This document shows, one piece after another, positions 49,438 to 59,659 of a stretch of 64,000 bases of DNA. Numbering within the stretch: the stretch's first letter is position 1; every line of letters begins with the position of its first letter. The notes beneath the pieces were generated by a model that did no database searches, was not told the DNA's origin, and worked only from the letters and a program-made list of their open reading frames with translations. Source of the DNA: an uncultured Lachnospiraceae bacterium (lineage in GTDB: Bacteria > Bacillota > Clostridia > Lachnospirales > Lachnospiraceae); contig CAMBLG010000003.1 in NCBI GenBank assembly GCA_945868435.1, positions 163,643 through 227,642 on the forward strand, written 5' to 3'. A program made the position numbers and the translations under genes.

Positions 49438-50303
49438 GAGAAAAACTTCTCCTTTACTTCCTCCACCGGCATATCCATTCCGGTATACAGTTTAAACGCG
49501 GCAACTCCCTGCCACAGGAGCATTCCCTTGCCTCCCACACAGGTACAGCCGGCCTCTTTGGCCTCTCTCAGGAGTTTGGTTTCCTCTGGGTTGTACACAG
49601 CATCGCACACCACAAGCCCCGGCCGGAAAGCCGCAAGATCTTTCACCACACTCTCATTCTCCATGGGCTTCATGCCGACAATGGTTGCATTTGCAAAGAT
49701 ATCGCTGGATGCGATCTCCTCCGTCATCCGCTCCGTATCAGCGATATCATACACATTCACGACAATCTCGGGCACCGCCTTTTTGATTTTTTCTGCCGTC
49801 TGCAGAGTTCTCTCAAAAAATGCATCCTTGATGTTAAAAATAGAAATCTCTCTGGCACCGTCCAACGCACACTGCACCTGAATCGCAGTTGCTGCACCGC
49901 CACCGCCGGCCACCGTAATCTTCTTGCCCCTGATATCAATGCCATGATCCTTCAGATTATTGACAAATCCCTCACCATCCGTAATATATCCGGTGAGCTT
50001 GCCATCATCATTGACAATAGTGTTCACCGCGCCGATAATCTGCGCTGCCGGTGACAGCTCGTCCATATATTTTGCGGCCTCCACCTTGTCCGGCATTGTC
50101 ACATTACAGCCTCTCATGTGAAACAGCCGCATGGCATCGATGGCCGCCTTCACCTCGTTCTCTTTAATGTCAAGCGCCACATATGCATAATCAAGTCCCA
50201 GACGTTCAAAACTATAATTGTACATCGCCGGTGACCCGGAATGTCCCACCGGTGAACCGATCAGTGCCAGTAACCCTGTGTGTCCTGTTATTCTTGCTTC
50301 CAT
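49434..50303 (-). CDS. aroE: Shikimate dehydrogenase
   Basis: LIGSPVGHSGSPAMYNYSFE...GCNVTMPDK...AVNTIV...GGGGAATAIQVQ. Confidence 0.94.
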   Translation of the reverse strand: MEARITGHTGLLALIGSPVGHSGSPAMYNYSFERLGLDYAYVALDIKENEVKAAIDAMRLFHMRGCNVTMPDKVEAAKYMDELSPAAQIIGAVNTIVNDDGKLTGYITDGEGFVNNLKDHGIDIRGKKITVAGGGGAATAIQVQCALDGAREISIFNIKDAFFERTLQTAEKIKKAVPEIVVNVYDIADTERMTEEIASSDIFANATIVGMKPMENESVVKDLAAFRPGLVVCDAVYNPEETKLLREAKEAGCTCVGGKGMLLWQGVAAFKLYTGMDMPVEEVKEKFFS

Positions 50304-50349
50304 GTGTCTTCTCCTTCCGCGAGTCTCATAACCTTATTATATACAATAA

Positions 50350-52581
50350 TCAGATATGATACAAGAGCTCCAGCGGTCTTTGGATCATTGCCTGCGCACC
50401 GTGCTCTTTCAAAAAGTTCTTATCCCGAAAGCCCCAGGTCACCGAAACACAGGGCAGTCCCGCATTGGCTGCCGTCTGGATGTCCACATCCGAATCTCCG
50501 ACATAGATGGCATTTTCCTTCGATACTCCCAGTTCCTGAATTGCTTTGTCCACCATATCCGGAGCCGGTTTTCTCTGCACACCCTCCATCTCTCCCAGCG
50601 CCACATCGATATACTCTGCAAAATAGCGATCCCGCAGTTCTTTTACTGCAAAGTCAATCTTGTTGGACACGATTGCCATCGGAACCTTCTGGGCATGCAG
50701 TTCCTGAAGCATATGCATAACATTGCGATAAGGTGCAGTGTGATCCATACAGTGTTCTCTGTAATAGGTTTTGAAGTAGGCAAACACATCCTCGAAAGCC
50801 GGATTTGCCTCACCTTCCGGCACTGCCCGGATGATCAGCTTCCGAATTCCGTTACCCACATACTGTCGTACCTGCTCCAGACTGCAGGTTGGCAAATTCT
50901 TATACATCAATGCCGCATTGACCGCATCCTTCAAATCCTCCAGAGTGTCCAAAAGTGTTCCGTCCAGATCAAATACCACTGCGGTCTGTGCTTCCGGCTC
51001 CACAGAAGCCCGGTGATAGGTCTTCTCAAACAGTTCACGCTCCATAACCGTAAATTGGGATGGTTCCTCGGAAATTTCCACCAGGTAATCGCCCTCCCGA
51101 CCAAGCAGATAGGTGTCCTCCGCCTCATCTCGGAACAGCTTCACCTTATGGTCCAGCTGACGCGCCTGGATCTGATAACTGCCCTTGGGGACACAGACAT
51201 GCGCGGACTTCATTGGCGAGATCACGCGCCTCTCCTTCTGAAGCTTAATGGTAGGACGATATTCTGCCTCCCTCAAATGGTAGGACCAGTCCGGATAAAA
51301 GCGATAACGTCTTTTAAACTCGGCCTCAGAGCTCATATATACCTCCCCCTTTGGCGCAATGGTGAGTATCGTATCCTCGTCGACCGAAACCTCCTCATCT
51401 CCATTGATGGTTCGAATCGTGATCTGCTGCCCAGGTTCAAACAGCTCTTTCGCATATACATATCCCCAGGGAATCGGACGTCTTGAGAATGTTTCCATTC
51501 CACATTCCTGCGGATTCAGATGATTGGCATAAAGAATGTCTGTATTGTCCATATAGTTTCGCATACGCCGCTCCAGAAGGACCTTGATTCCGGATGCCGT
51601 CGGCTGCTCTCTCTGCCCCTGCGCATCCAGCTCCATCCGCGGAGTAAAGCCCTGCTCCTCACAGATTTTCAGATACTCCTCCACCAGAAGCTCCATCTGG
51701 ATAAAACCGCCTGCTTTCACGGCATGTCCTCCGCCGGAACCAATGTCCTTACAGAGCTCTGCTGCCAGTTCGCTGGCTTTGATCTCCTTCACACAGCTTC
51801 TTACGGAAAGCTTCACGCCATTCTCCAGCACATTGAAGACAATGCAGCAGGACACCGCATCCACCTCCAGCACCAGATCGCTGATAAGTCCCAGAATATT
51901 CGGATCGCATGGCGCGGATTTCACGATGGCGCACCGATACTCATCCATATAATCACTGTGCAAAAGCGCTGCACCTGCCACCTCCAATTCCTCCAGTGAC
52001 AGATTGGCATTGCGGTATTTTACCATCAGCGTGGCATCGAATTTTGCTTCATCCCGCAGGTCCTTGTCCAGCGGGTGAACTATCTCCGCAAAGCTGCCGG
52101 TATCCGTATACAAACCGTAATAAAGGGCTGTGGCAAGGTTCTTGTCATTGTCCACATCATAGCCCTCTTCCTTGAGCATCTGCCAGATCAGGGTCGAGCA
52201 GGCTCCCAGCTTACTCCGCACCTTGGACAGGACCGGAAGCTGTGTACAGACCCTGTGATGATCCAGAACGGCCACATGCCGGGCCGGAAAACGCATGACG
52301 TTTCCACCAGTATATTGACAATCCACGGTCAGAAGAAGCTCCGGCTCCTCCAGCTGGTCCACGTGTTCAATGGGGATCTGCAAATCCTCCACAAACATCA
52401 CCAGATTGCTTTTTCGGATACGATTGCTTCCGCCATAGATCAGGCGTGGTTTTTTACCCTGACTGCATAGGTAGCGGTATACCGCATATCCGCAGGCCAG
52501 CGTATCCGCATCCGGATTGTCGTGACACTGTATTACTATATCATCATACGCTAACAAATCTCTCAGTTTCATTTCATTCAC
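50350..52581 (-). CDS. Fusion: N-terminal DHH phosphoesterase, PGDYL-like middle region, C-terminal HAD phosphatase
   Basis: DIVIQCHDNPDADTLACGYAV...TVDCQ...VLDHHRV (DHH); YLLGREGDYLVEISEEPSQFTVMERELFEKTY; AVVFDLDGTLLDTLEDL...GVSKENAIYVGDSDVDIQTAANAG (HAD). Confidence 0.9.
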   Translation of the reverse strand: MNEMKLRDLLAYDDIVIQCHDNPDADTLACGYAVYRYLCSQGKKPRLIYGGSNRIRKSNLVMFVEDLQIPIEHVDQLEEPELLLTVDCQYTGGNVMRFPARHVAVLDHHRVCTQLPVLSKVRSKLGACSTLIWQMLKEEGYDVDNDKNLATALYYGLYTDTGSFAEIVHPLDKDLRDEAKFDATLMVKYRNANLSLEELEVAGAALLHSDYMDEYRCAIVKSAPCDPNILGLISDLVLEVDAVSCCIVFNVLENGVKLSVRSCVKEIKASELAAELCKDIGSGGGHAVKAGGFIQMELLVEEYLKICEEQGFTPRMELDAQGQREQPTASGIKVLLERRMRNYMDNTDILYANHLNPQECGMETFSRRPIPWGYVYAKELFEPGQQITIRTINGDEEVSVDEDTILTIAPKGEVYMSSEAEFKRRYRFYPDWSYHLREAEYRPTIKLQKERRVISPMKSAHVCVPKGSYQIQARQLDHKVKLFRDEAEDTYLLGREGDYLVEISEEPSQFTVMERELFEKTYHRASVEPEAQTAVVFDLDGTLLDTLEDLKDAVNAALMYKNLPTCSLEQVRQYVGNGIRKLIIRAVPEGEANPAFEDVFAYFKTYYREHCMDHTAPYRNVMHMLQELHAQKVPMAIVSNKIDFAVKELRDRYFAEYIDVALGEMEGVQRKPAPDMVDKAIQELGVSKENAIYVGDSDVDIQTAANAGLPCVSVTWGFRDKNFLKEHGAQAMIQRPLELLYHI

Positions 52582-52618
52582 CTATTCCTCTTACGGTTCC
52601 CTTTTCATTATCTTTTGT

Positions 52619-54565
52619 TTATTCTTCCCCAATATATGGGAAAAACATACGGCTTCTGTCTTTTCCAAACATCGAGTTGTACTGCAATATATTGTATTTA
52701 CTGATCCATCGGGCCTCCTCCCCCTCAGCATCATCGATATGCATATAACATCCCTGCGACTTGGAGTAATATCCCCTGGAATTAATGGCAGGCACCGTTT
52801 CCATCATATCCGCAAGGAAGCGGTTATAGGCCGGCAGCTCAATTCCCGCTCTCTGCAGCGTCAACGTGGAGAGAAAATTTAAGCTTGTAATCTCCACCGT
52901 CTCCTCCGGTGTATCATAATTCGTCCAGATAAAGAACGGCACGGTGTACAAATCCTCCAGTTCATCCTCTGTAAGCCCCGACAGTCCCTTTCCGTTCAGA
53001 ATCGGATAAAAATTTGAATTCAGACTCGGCTGGTGATCACCAAAAAAGACGATTTCCACCGGCTCATCCACGCTCTCAAAATATGTAATCAGCTTTTCCA
53101 CTGCCACATCACTCTCATGAATCAGGGAGAAATACTGATTGGCATCCGTGTAGGAACGGCCTACCTTGTAGTACTTTTCCTCAAAGTTGTCGTAGGTCTC
53201 CGTGTAGCCCCCATGATTCTGCATGGTAATTCCCATAATATAGAGCTTTTCATTGGCTGCCTTTTTCTCAAAACGCTTGATAATGCCATTGTAGAGTTCT
53301 TCATCCGTAATGTATTCCCGAATGATATTGGTCTGGTCGAAATCATCGATAAAATACATCTCATCATAACCGAGATCCGGGTACACCTGATTCCTGCTCC
53401 ATCCCGTCTCATAATAAGGATGCATTGCTACACAGGTGTAGCCGATATTCTTGAGATTCGACACAATGGAAGTTGGCGTATCGCTGATGTATTGCTGATA
53501 CACCACCGATCCCTCCGGCAAAAAAGCCATGGAGTTACCTGTCATATATTCCCATTCCGAATTCGGCGTTTTCGCTCCAAACACGGACGACAGCGCATAC
53601 CCTTTGATGGTATTCTCTGACAAGGAATCAATAAAAGGCGTCAAAGGCCTGTTGGTCTGCATGTCACCGATGACACTTAAATCCGCAAAGGACTCATTCA
53701 TAATCACAATAATGGTCGGATTCGTAACCTCTGTCACCGAAGCATCCACCGGTTCTTCGGAATATGCGGCCTCCAGCTCTGCCACCATCTCCTCACTGTA
53801 GCCATCCGGCGCTGCCACAAAACTGTCCCGGATGCTAAGGGCAAAATTCATAAGATAGCCGTTGCGGTAGGTTCCCTTTTGCTGCCAGGTCTCCGTGTTG
53901 AGGTCATAGGCATTCAGAACAACAACCATCACACAGACGGCTCCCAGCATCACATCGATCAGCCTCATCCGCCATACATGATGGAATTTGATCTCGCATT
54001 TTCTTACCAACGCCAAAAAAAGCGTTGTCACAAAGATTACATACACACCCCGGTCGTAGAGCCGCAACTGATAATTTCCCGCGACACTCAAACCGGTTCC
54101 GATGGACCGGATATCCGCAAAGGTAAATTCATTGCCCCGGAACAGGTATACAAAGTAATTGATAAACGCCAGACACAACAGAAACAGATGGCTGATGGCG
54201 CAGCTCAACGCCACATTATCCGTAAACAATTGGACAAACAAGTACACCGTCAAGGCACACAGCACATTGAGGAACAACATGAAATCGTTTGTTCTTGAAA
54301 AGTTCTCCGGTTCAAGGATCAAATACTGGACACAGAAGACACTGAGCACTGCCCCCAGCACAAACAAGATCAGTGTCCATAGCCATGGATACCGTTCATC
54401 CAACTCAATGGAAAGACTTTTGATCAGGTAGTAAAGACCCGCATATCCCACAAGAGCCCCTACATGAAAATCAATGGTCACATACATGACCACTGCTAAA
54501 AAAAGCATGACAAGAAACCAGATATTATTCTTTTTGTCGTATTTGAATGTTACTTTCGTTTTCAT
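52619..54565 (-). CDS. LTA-synthase-like membrane sulfatase-family phosphotransferase
   Basis: N-terminal TM segments; PTIIVIMNESFADLSVIG...NSEWEYMTGNSMAFLP...MGITMQNHGGY...VFFGDHQPSL. Confidence 0.92.
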   Translation of the reverse strand: MKTKVTFKYDKKNNIWFLVMLFLAVVMYVTIDFHVGALVGYAGLYYLIKSLSIELDERYPWLWTLILFVLGAVLSVFCVQYLILEPENFSRTNDFMLFLNVLCALTVYLFVQLFTDNVALSCAISHLFLLCLAFINYFVYLFRGNEFTFADIRSIGTGLSVAGNYQLRLYDRGVYVIFVTTLFLALVRKCEIKFHHVWRMRLIDVMLGAVCVMVVVLNAYDLNTETWQQKGTYRNGYLMNFALSIRDSFVAAPDGYSEEMVAELEAAYSEEPVDASVTEVTNPTIIVIMNESFADLSVIGDMQTNRPLTPFIDSLSENTIKGYALSSVFGAKTPNSEWEYMTGNSMAFLPEGSVVYQQYISDTPTSIVSNLKNIGYTCVAMHPYYETGWSRNQVYPDLGYDEMYFIDDFDQTNIIREYITDEELYNGIIKRFEKKAANEKLYIMGITMQNHGGYTETYDNFEEKYYKVGRSYTDANQYFSLIHESDVAVEKLITYFESVDEPVEIVFFGDHQPSLNSNFYPILNGKGLSGLTEDELEDLYTVPFFIWTNYDTPEETVEITSLNFLSTLTLQRAGIELPAYNRFLADMMETVPAINSRGYYSKSQGCYMHIDDAEGEEARWISKYNILQYNSMFGKDRSRMFFPYIGEE

Positions 54566-54773
54566 CTCGAATCCCTTCAAAGGATCTACATAATGCATTC
54601 CTTTCTTATGAATATAAAGAAAAAATCGCGGCGTGTAAAGCGCATATTCCCTATTTATTTCTTAAAATTTCTTAAAATACAGGCAAGTTTAAGAAAGTGT
54701 TACGGAAATATTAATTGATTTTGCCAATGGATGGATATACTATAATGAATAGAAACAAAACAGAGGTGTTACT

Positions 54774-55730
54774 ATGCCAGGATTTGCAACACATTACTTA
54801 TTCGGCGTGGATGCATACCGAAATCTCACGTCCACCCGCATTCGGAATAATTTAAAACAAAACCACAGTGCGTATGCTTTGGGTCTGCAGGGGCCGGATC
54901 TGTTTTTCTACTATCTGCCCTCCTACCTTATGCACCGGCAGAATATCGGTGCCCTCGCCCACAGTCAGGACACCCGCGCTTTTTTTACGTATCTGTTGGA
55001 AAGCCGAAAGCTGTTTGAAGGAAACCGTGCCAAACAGGATATCGCGGATGCCTACATTCTGGGCTTTCTGGGACATTACACATTGGACTGCGCCATCCAT
55101 CCGTATGTCTACGCCTTTACCGGCTATACCCCGCAAACCCCACCGGGGAATTTGAAATATTTCGGCCAGCATGCCTATTTTGAGACGGAAATTGACAATG
55201 TGCTGCTCTATCGCAAAAAGCATATTCTTCCGTCCCAGTTTCACCAGAGTGGCACCATTCGCCTTACTGCTCTACAGAAAAGAGTGATCGTCCGTATGCT
55301 GGTATATGCCTATCGCAACACCTACCCCGGCTTGCTTGCCAGCGAGATTCTCCTGGGTGGTGCGCCGATGTGGATGAAGCTTGGGACCCGCCTGTTTCAT
55401 GATCCGTCCGGACAGAAAAAGGTGCTTGTCCGCCTTCTGGAGCGGATTCTTGTGGGACGTGCCTTTCTGTCTCCTATGCTGCCCAGTGACCATTACCGCT
55501 TCATTGCCGATCCGCTCAATGAACGGCATCGCACATGGATTCATCCATGGACCGGTGCGGCTTCCAGGTTCTCCTTTGACGAGCTGTATCAGCAGGCCGG
55601 GGGGCATTATATGAAGCGTATCGAAGCTTACGAAGATCTGCGGTGTCTGAACTTCTCCAAGAACGCCACAGACGTGTTTTTAAACGAATATGGAAACCTT
55701 TCTTTTCTGAGCGGACAACCCTGCTGCTGA
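54774..55730 (+). CDS. Zinc-dependent phospholipase C-family protein
   Basis: MPGFATHYLFGVDAY...HSAYALGLQGPDLFFY...ILGFLGHYTLDCAIHPYVYA His-rich metal-site pattern. Confidence 0.78.
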   Translation: MPGFATHYLFGVDAYRNLTSTRIRNNLKQNHSAYALGLQGPDLFFYYLPSYLMHRQNIGALAHSQDTRAFFTYLLESRKLFEGNRAKQDIADAYILGFLGHYTLDCAIHPYVYAFTGYTPQTPPGNLKYFGQHAYFETEIDNVLLYRKKHILPSQFHQSGTIRLTALQKRVIVRMLVYAYRNTYPGLLASEILLGGAPMWMKLGTRLFHDPSGQKKVLVRLLERILVGRAFLSPMLPSDHYRFIADPLNERHRTWIHPWTGAASRFSFDELYQQAGGHYMKRIEAYEDLRCLNFSKNATDVFLNEYGNLSFLSGQPCC

Positions 55731-55746
55731 TCGGGCTTAAGAACAA

Positions 55747-56700
55747 TTATTCCTGCTTTCCATCGTTCATCTGAAAGAACTCCCGGATCTGTTTCTCAAT
55801 GGTCTTCATCAATCGGGTTCGGGCTTCCACGCTGGCCCATGCAATATGAGGAGTGATCAACAGCTTTCCGCTGTCTTTGATGGTGCGCAGCGGATTGTCA
55901 CGCTGCATTGGCTCGACGCAAAGTACATCCAGTCCGGCAGCCGCAATCGTTCCCTCATTTAGTGCATCGGCCAGATCCTGTTCTACTACAATCGGTCCCC
56001 TTCCCAGATTCAAAAAGATTGCCTCGCGTTTCATTAATGCAAAGGTCTTTCGATTCATCAGTCCTCGGGTGTTCTCATCCAGCGGCGCATGAACCGATAC
56101 AATATCGGAACTCCGAAGCAGTTCCTCAAGGGATACTCGCTCATAGCCAGGCTTTGTGTTCTTGCCGGAGGTTGAATAATAAATGACGTGGCATCCAAAC
56201 AGCTTTGCGATATCCGCCACCCGCTGCCCGATATTTCCGAGTCCAATGATTCCCCAGGTTTTCCCACTGAGTTCATGAAATACGTTTTCAAAATGCGTAA
56301 ACGTCACATCCTCCACGTATTTTTCCGTCTTCACGTAATCATCGTAATAACGCAGCTTCTCCATCAGATAAAACAGTAGTGCAAAGGTGTGCTGCGCCAC
56401 AGTCTCCGTCGAATAACCCGCCACATTTCGCCACGCGATCCCCCGCTGTTTTAAGTATTCCTTGTCCAGATTGTTCGTGCCCGTTGCAGTGACACACACA
56501 AGTTTCAGATGATCTGCCTCCCCAATGGACGTTTCATTAATTTCCACTTTGTTTAGCACAATGACATCCGCATCCTTCGTGCGCTCTCTAGCCTCCTCCG
56601 CTGTGGAAAAACCATACTTTACTACCGTGCCCAGCGAATCGTACCCGGACAGGTCAATATCCTCCCCGATGGTCTTGGCGTCAAGAAATACAATCTTCAT
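55747..56700 (-). CDS. D-isomer-specific 2-hydroxyacid dehydrogenase
   Basis: GKTWGIIGLGNIGQRVADIAKLFG...SVHAPLDENTRGLMN...LNLGRGPIV...NPLRTIKDSGKLLITPHIAWAS. Confidence 0.93.
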   Translation of the reverse strand: MKIVFLDAKTIGEDIDLSGYDSLGTVVKYGFSTAEEARERTKDADVIVLNKVEINETSIGEADHLKLVCVTATGTNNLDKEYLKQRGIAWRNVAGYSTETVAQHTFALLFYLMEKLRYYDDYVKTEKYVEDVTFTHFENVFHELSGKTWGIIGLGNIGQRVADIAKLFGCHVIYYSTSGKNTKPGYERVSLEELLRSSDIVSVHAPLDENTRGLMNRKTFALMKREAIFLNLGRGPIVVEQDLADALNEGTIAAAGLDVLCVEPMQRDNPLRTIKDSGKLLITPHIAWASVEARTRLMKTIEKQIREFFQMNDGKQE

Positions 56701-56798
56701 TTAACTTTATCTCCTTTTCTGGTTTTCTTGAGGCTTAAAAAGGTCTGGCCCCTATCAGAGCCAGACACCTTTGTCAAAATTAATTTCTGTTATTTTGA

Positions 56799-57842
56799 TT
56801 ACGCAATTGAAAACCTGTAAACCGTCTTTGACTCATATGGCACGCCGGCATCGGTCAGCGGGCTCACAAAATTCGGTTCGTTGATGGAGTTCGGGAAGAA
56901 CTGTGTCTCCAGACACATTGCGCCATTGTTCGGATACGTGATTCCACCCTTGCCCTGCTGTCCACCGATAAAATTAGCGGTGTAGAGCTGTATTCCAATA
57001 CAATCCGTAATAACCTCCATCCGAATTCCGCTCTTCTCTCCGCATGCCACCGCTGCGGTCTCCATTCCTACGCCCCCACGATCCAATGCGAAATTATGGT
57101 CGTAGCCATTGCCATACGAAAGCTGCACATGATCTGCGCGAATATCCTGGCCGACAGGCTTTGCCTTGCGGAAATCAAACGGCGTTCCCTCGACCGGTGC
57201 AACCTCTCCTGTCGGAATTGCCTTCGCATCCTTAACCGGTGTATATCCCGATGCATTGATCTGAAGTGTATGTCCCAAAATATCGCCGGACGCATGCCCA
57301 TTTAAATTATAGTATGCATGATTGGTAAAATTAAATACCGTTTTCTTATCAGACACCGCATGATAGCTGATTGCCAGCTCATTCTCCGGGGTGAGCTCAT
57401 AAGTCACTTCCATCGTTGCATTTCCCGGATATCCCTGTGTCAGATGCGCATCCTCAAGCTGAAATGTAATCCGGCTATCCGTATAATCCTTTACCTTCCA
57501 AAAGCGCTCTGAGCTTCCCTTCGACCCACTGTGAAGGTTATTCTCATTGTCGTTGGCCTCCAGCTCGTAGGTAACCCCATCGATCACAATCTTCGCATCC
57601 GCAATACGATTGCAGTTACGGCCAACCGTCGCGCCAAAGTAGCAGGCCTGCTTCTGATACGAAGCCACATCGTCATACCCCAATACCACGTCTGTGTCCT
57701 TTCCTGCTTTATCCTTCACGATCAGAGAGACTACCGTCGCGCCGAAATCAGTTACCTGTGCACGCATTCCACATCCGTTTTCAATCGTGTAAAGTGTAGC
57801 CTGTGTTCCCTCCGCTGTCGTTCCAAATTGTCTGTTGTCCAT
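56799..57842 (-). CDS. galM: Aldose 1-epimerase
   Basis: VVLGYDDVASYQ...YFGATVGRNCNRIADAK...NLHSGSKGSSERFW...FNFTNHAYYNLNGHASG. Confidence 0.94.
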   Translation of the reverse strand: MDNRQFGTTAEGTQATLYTIENGCGMRAQVTDFGATVVSLIVKDKAGKDTDVVLGYDDVASYQKQACYFGATVGRNCNRIADAKIVIDGVTYELEANDNENNLHSGSKGSSERFWKVKDYTDSRITFQLEDAHLTQGYPGNATMEVTYELTPENELAISYHAVSDKKTVFNFTNHAYYNLNGHASGDILGHTLQINASGYTPVKDAKAIPTGEVAPVEGTPFDFRKAKPVGQDIRADHVQLSYGNGYDHNFALDRGGVGMETAAVACGEKSGIRMEVITDCIGIQLYTANFIGGQQGKGGITYPNNGAMCLETQFFPNSINEPNFVSPLTDAGVPYESKTVYRFSIA

Positions 57843-57910
57843 AGTATCCTCCTATATTCCATTCTCCTGTTGTGCTCGTTCACGCTAATTGTTATTTTAC
57901 TTCTTTTTTC

Positions 57911-57938
57911 TAAAGAAGTAAAGCTAAAAAGCCGATAT
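57911..57938 (+). promoter_or_regulatory. sigmaD(sigma28)-like promoter
   Basis: TAAA-N16-GCCGATAT, same spacing as the promoter at 24679-24706. Confidence 0.75.
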
Positions 57939-58001
57939 AAATAAAAACTATAAATGAAAACAATACCCAGACTTCAACCAGAATCACGGAGGATTACGGT
58001 T

Positions 58002-58571
58002 ATGGCAAATATTTCATCCGGTCTCACCTTATCGACCGATTATTTTATGAGAAATTTTTATAAGAGCAACCGCACAGTCAGCAAGAAAAACGGGCGCAGC
58101 AATTTTTCCAAAATTGAGTTATCCTACGAGGACAGCCGCGCTCTGTCCCGTGCAGCCAAGCGCATGCTGAATACCGACTTTGACACCGATGAGAACGAGG
58201 ATGCCGACATCGGCGAAACCATGAAATCAAAGATTAAAGCTTTTGTGAACACCTACAACAATGCGTTGGAGACAGGTGATTCGAATGACTATGATACCAA
58301 CCGTTACTTAAGACAACTAAAGACATTAAGCCGCAAGCATTCCGATGAACTGAGCGACATTGGGATTACGGTAGAGAAAAACGGAACTCTCACCATCAAC
58401 GAGGATCTTCTGAAAATGGCAGATAATTCCAAAGTACGCAAGGTATTTTCCTCCGACAACGATTTTTCTCAAAAGTCATTGCGCATTGCAAAAAAACTTA
58501 ATAACGCAGTTCAGAACAACATTTTTGCACAGGTTACAGGAACGGGTCTTCGCATAAACATTACATTATAA
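58002..58571 (+). CDS. FliD-like (flagellar cap) C-terminal-type small protein
   Basis: LSDIGITVEKNGTLTINEDLLKMADNSKVRKVFSS resembles the FliD C-terminal LxdiGIt...GtLxid..kL pattern; SD ggagg; sigmaD-like promoter upstream. Confidence 0.6.
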   Translation: MANISSGLTLSTDYFMRNFYKSNRTVSKKNGRSNFSKIELSYEDSRALSRAAKRMLNTDFDTDENEDADIGETMKSKIKAFVNTYNNALETGDSNDYDTNRYLRQLKTLSRKHSDELSDIGITVEKNGTLTINEDLLKMADNSKVRKVFSSDNDFSQKSLRIAKKLNNAVQNNIFAQVTGTGLRINITL

Positions 58572-58606
58572 CCTTGCCACAAGCCACATTCTATGATAAA
58601 CTTGTC

Positions 58607-58831
58607 CGTGAATTGAATTCAGGTGTCGCATGCCACTGGTATGGCATGAGGTGAAAAGGGAAACAGGTGTAATTCCTGTACGATCTCGTCGCTGTGTGGA
58701 GCGAGCATATTATGAACCGGAGATAATCCGGTGTTCACCACTGTTCGAAAGAATGGGAAGGGGTAATATGCGCATGATACATATTCCATGTCTCATAACG
58801 CTCTGAGTCAGAAGACCTGCCTGATTTTCAG
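58607..58831 (+). ncRNA. Cobalamin riboswitch
   Basis: gccactgg, gggaaacaggtgtaattcctgt and gagtcagaagacctgcctg match the conserved cobalamin-riboswitch blocks in order. Confidence 0.92.
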
Positions 58832-58949
58832 TACAAAATGACTACGAGGAATTAGTCAGGTACACTTTGTTCATACTGTATCTAACTATGCCCTTTTGCG
58901 TCTGCAGAAGGGTTTTTTCATCTCGTAACCAATCAAAGGAGGAGACGAA

Positions 58950-59375
58950 ATGTCAGAAACAGAAATCAAGAAAAACAATGGTAAGAAAATTGGTATCGGC
59001 ATTGCCATACTGGTTGTTCTTATCGCGGCCGCACTCATCATTTACTTCGTTGCAAAGCCAAAGCCGACAGAAGGCGCCAAGGCATTGACCATCGAAGTAG
59101 TAGACGATCAGGGTGCTGCTACCACCTATGAAGTTCATACCGATGCAGAATACTTAAGACAGGCATTGGAAGAGACCGAAGGCTTAACCATCGAGGGAAC
59201 AGAGTCCGAATATGGTCTGATGGTTGAGACCGTCAACGGATTGACCGCCGACTACGCGACGGACGGAGCGTATTGGGCTTTCTATGTCAACGATTCCTAC
59301 TGCGAATACGGTGTTGACACCCAGCCGGTAAATGACGGCGAGGAATACAGCATTGTATATACAGCAGCAGAATAG
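58950..59375 (+). CDS. Membrane-anchored DUF4430-domain protein, candidate extracellular corrinoid-binding protein
   Basis: N-terminal TM anchor; YLRQALEETEGLTIEGTESEYGLMVETVNGLTADYATDGAYWAFYVNDSYCEYGVDTQPVNDGEEYSIVY. Confidence 0.85.
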   Translation: MSETEIKKNNGKKIGIGIAILVVLIAAALIIYFVAKPKPTEGAKALTIEVVDDQGAATTYEVHTDAEYLRQALEETEGLTIEGTESEYGLMVETVNGLTADYATDGAYWAFYVNDSYCEYGVDTQPVNDGEEYSIVYTAAE

Positions 59376-59436
59376 TCCGTCCTACTTTGCGCCTGCGTTC
59401 AGCAGCGCGCAGCAGCGTAATTGTTGATTTTTGTTT

Positions 59437-59630
59437 TAACTATTCAGAACCTCTCCCATACATTCGCAAAAACATCCCGTCTACCGGTCTGTCGCTTCTT
59501 CGAAGCTTTCTTTTTGCTCATATATAGGGAGGTGACTTTATTCGAGCCACCTTACGAATAAGATAATCAGCCTCTTACATGCAGGCATGACGATTCTGCT
59601 TATCTTATTCTAAGGGGTTCTGAATAGTTA
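59437..59630 (+). repeat. MITE-like structured element, copy 2 (194 bp)
   Basis: Perfect 15-bp terminal IR taactattcagaacc/ggttctgaatagtta; internal stem gaataagataatcag/ctgcttatcttattc; loop cctcttacatgcaggcatgacgatt. Confidence 0.8.
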
Positions 59631-59659
59631 CTTTGTTTTAACAAATAAGGTGTAAAGAT

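Noticed and set aside
50356-51486. 376-aa plus-strand ORF antisense to the DHH-HAD fusion
   Set aside because: Shadow ORF with low-complexity composition; the opposite strand has clear domain motifs.
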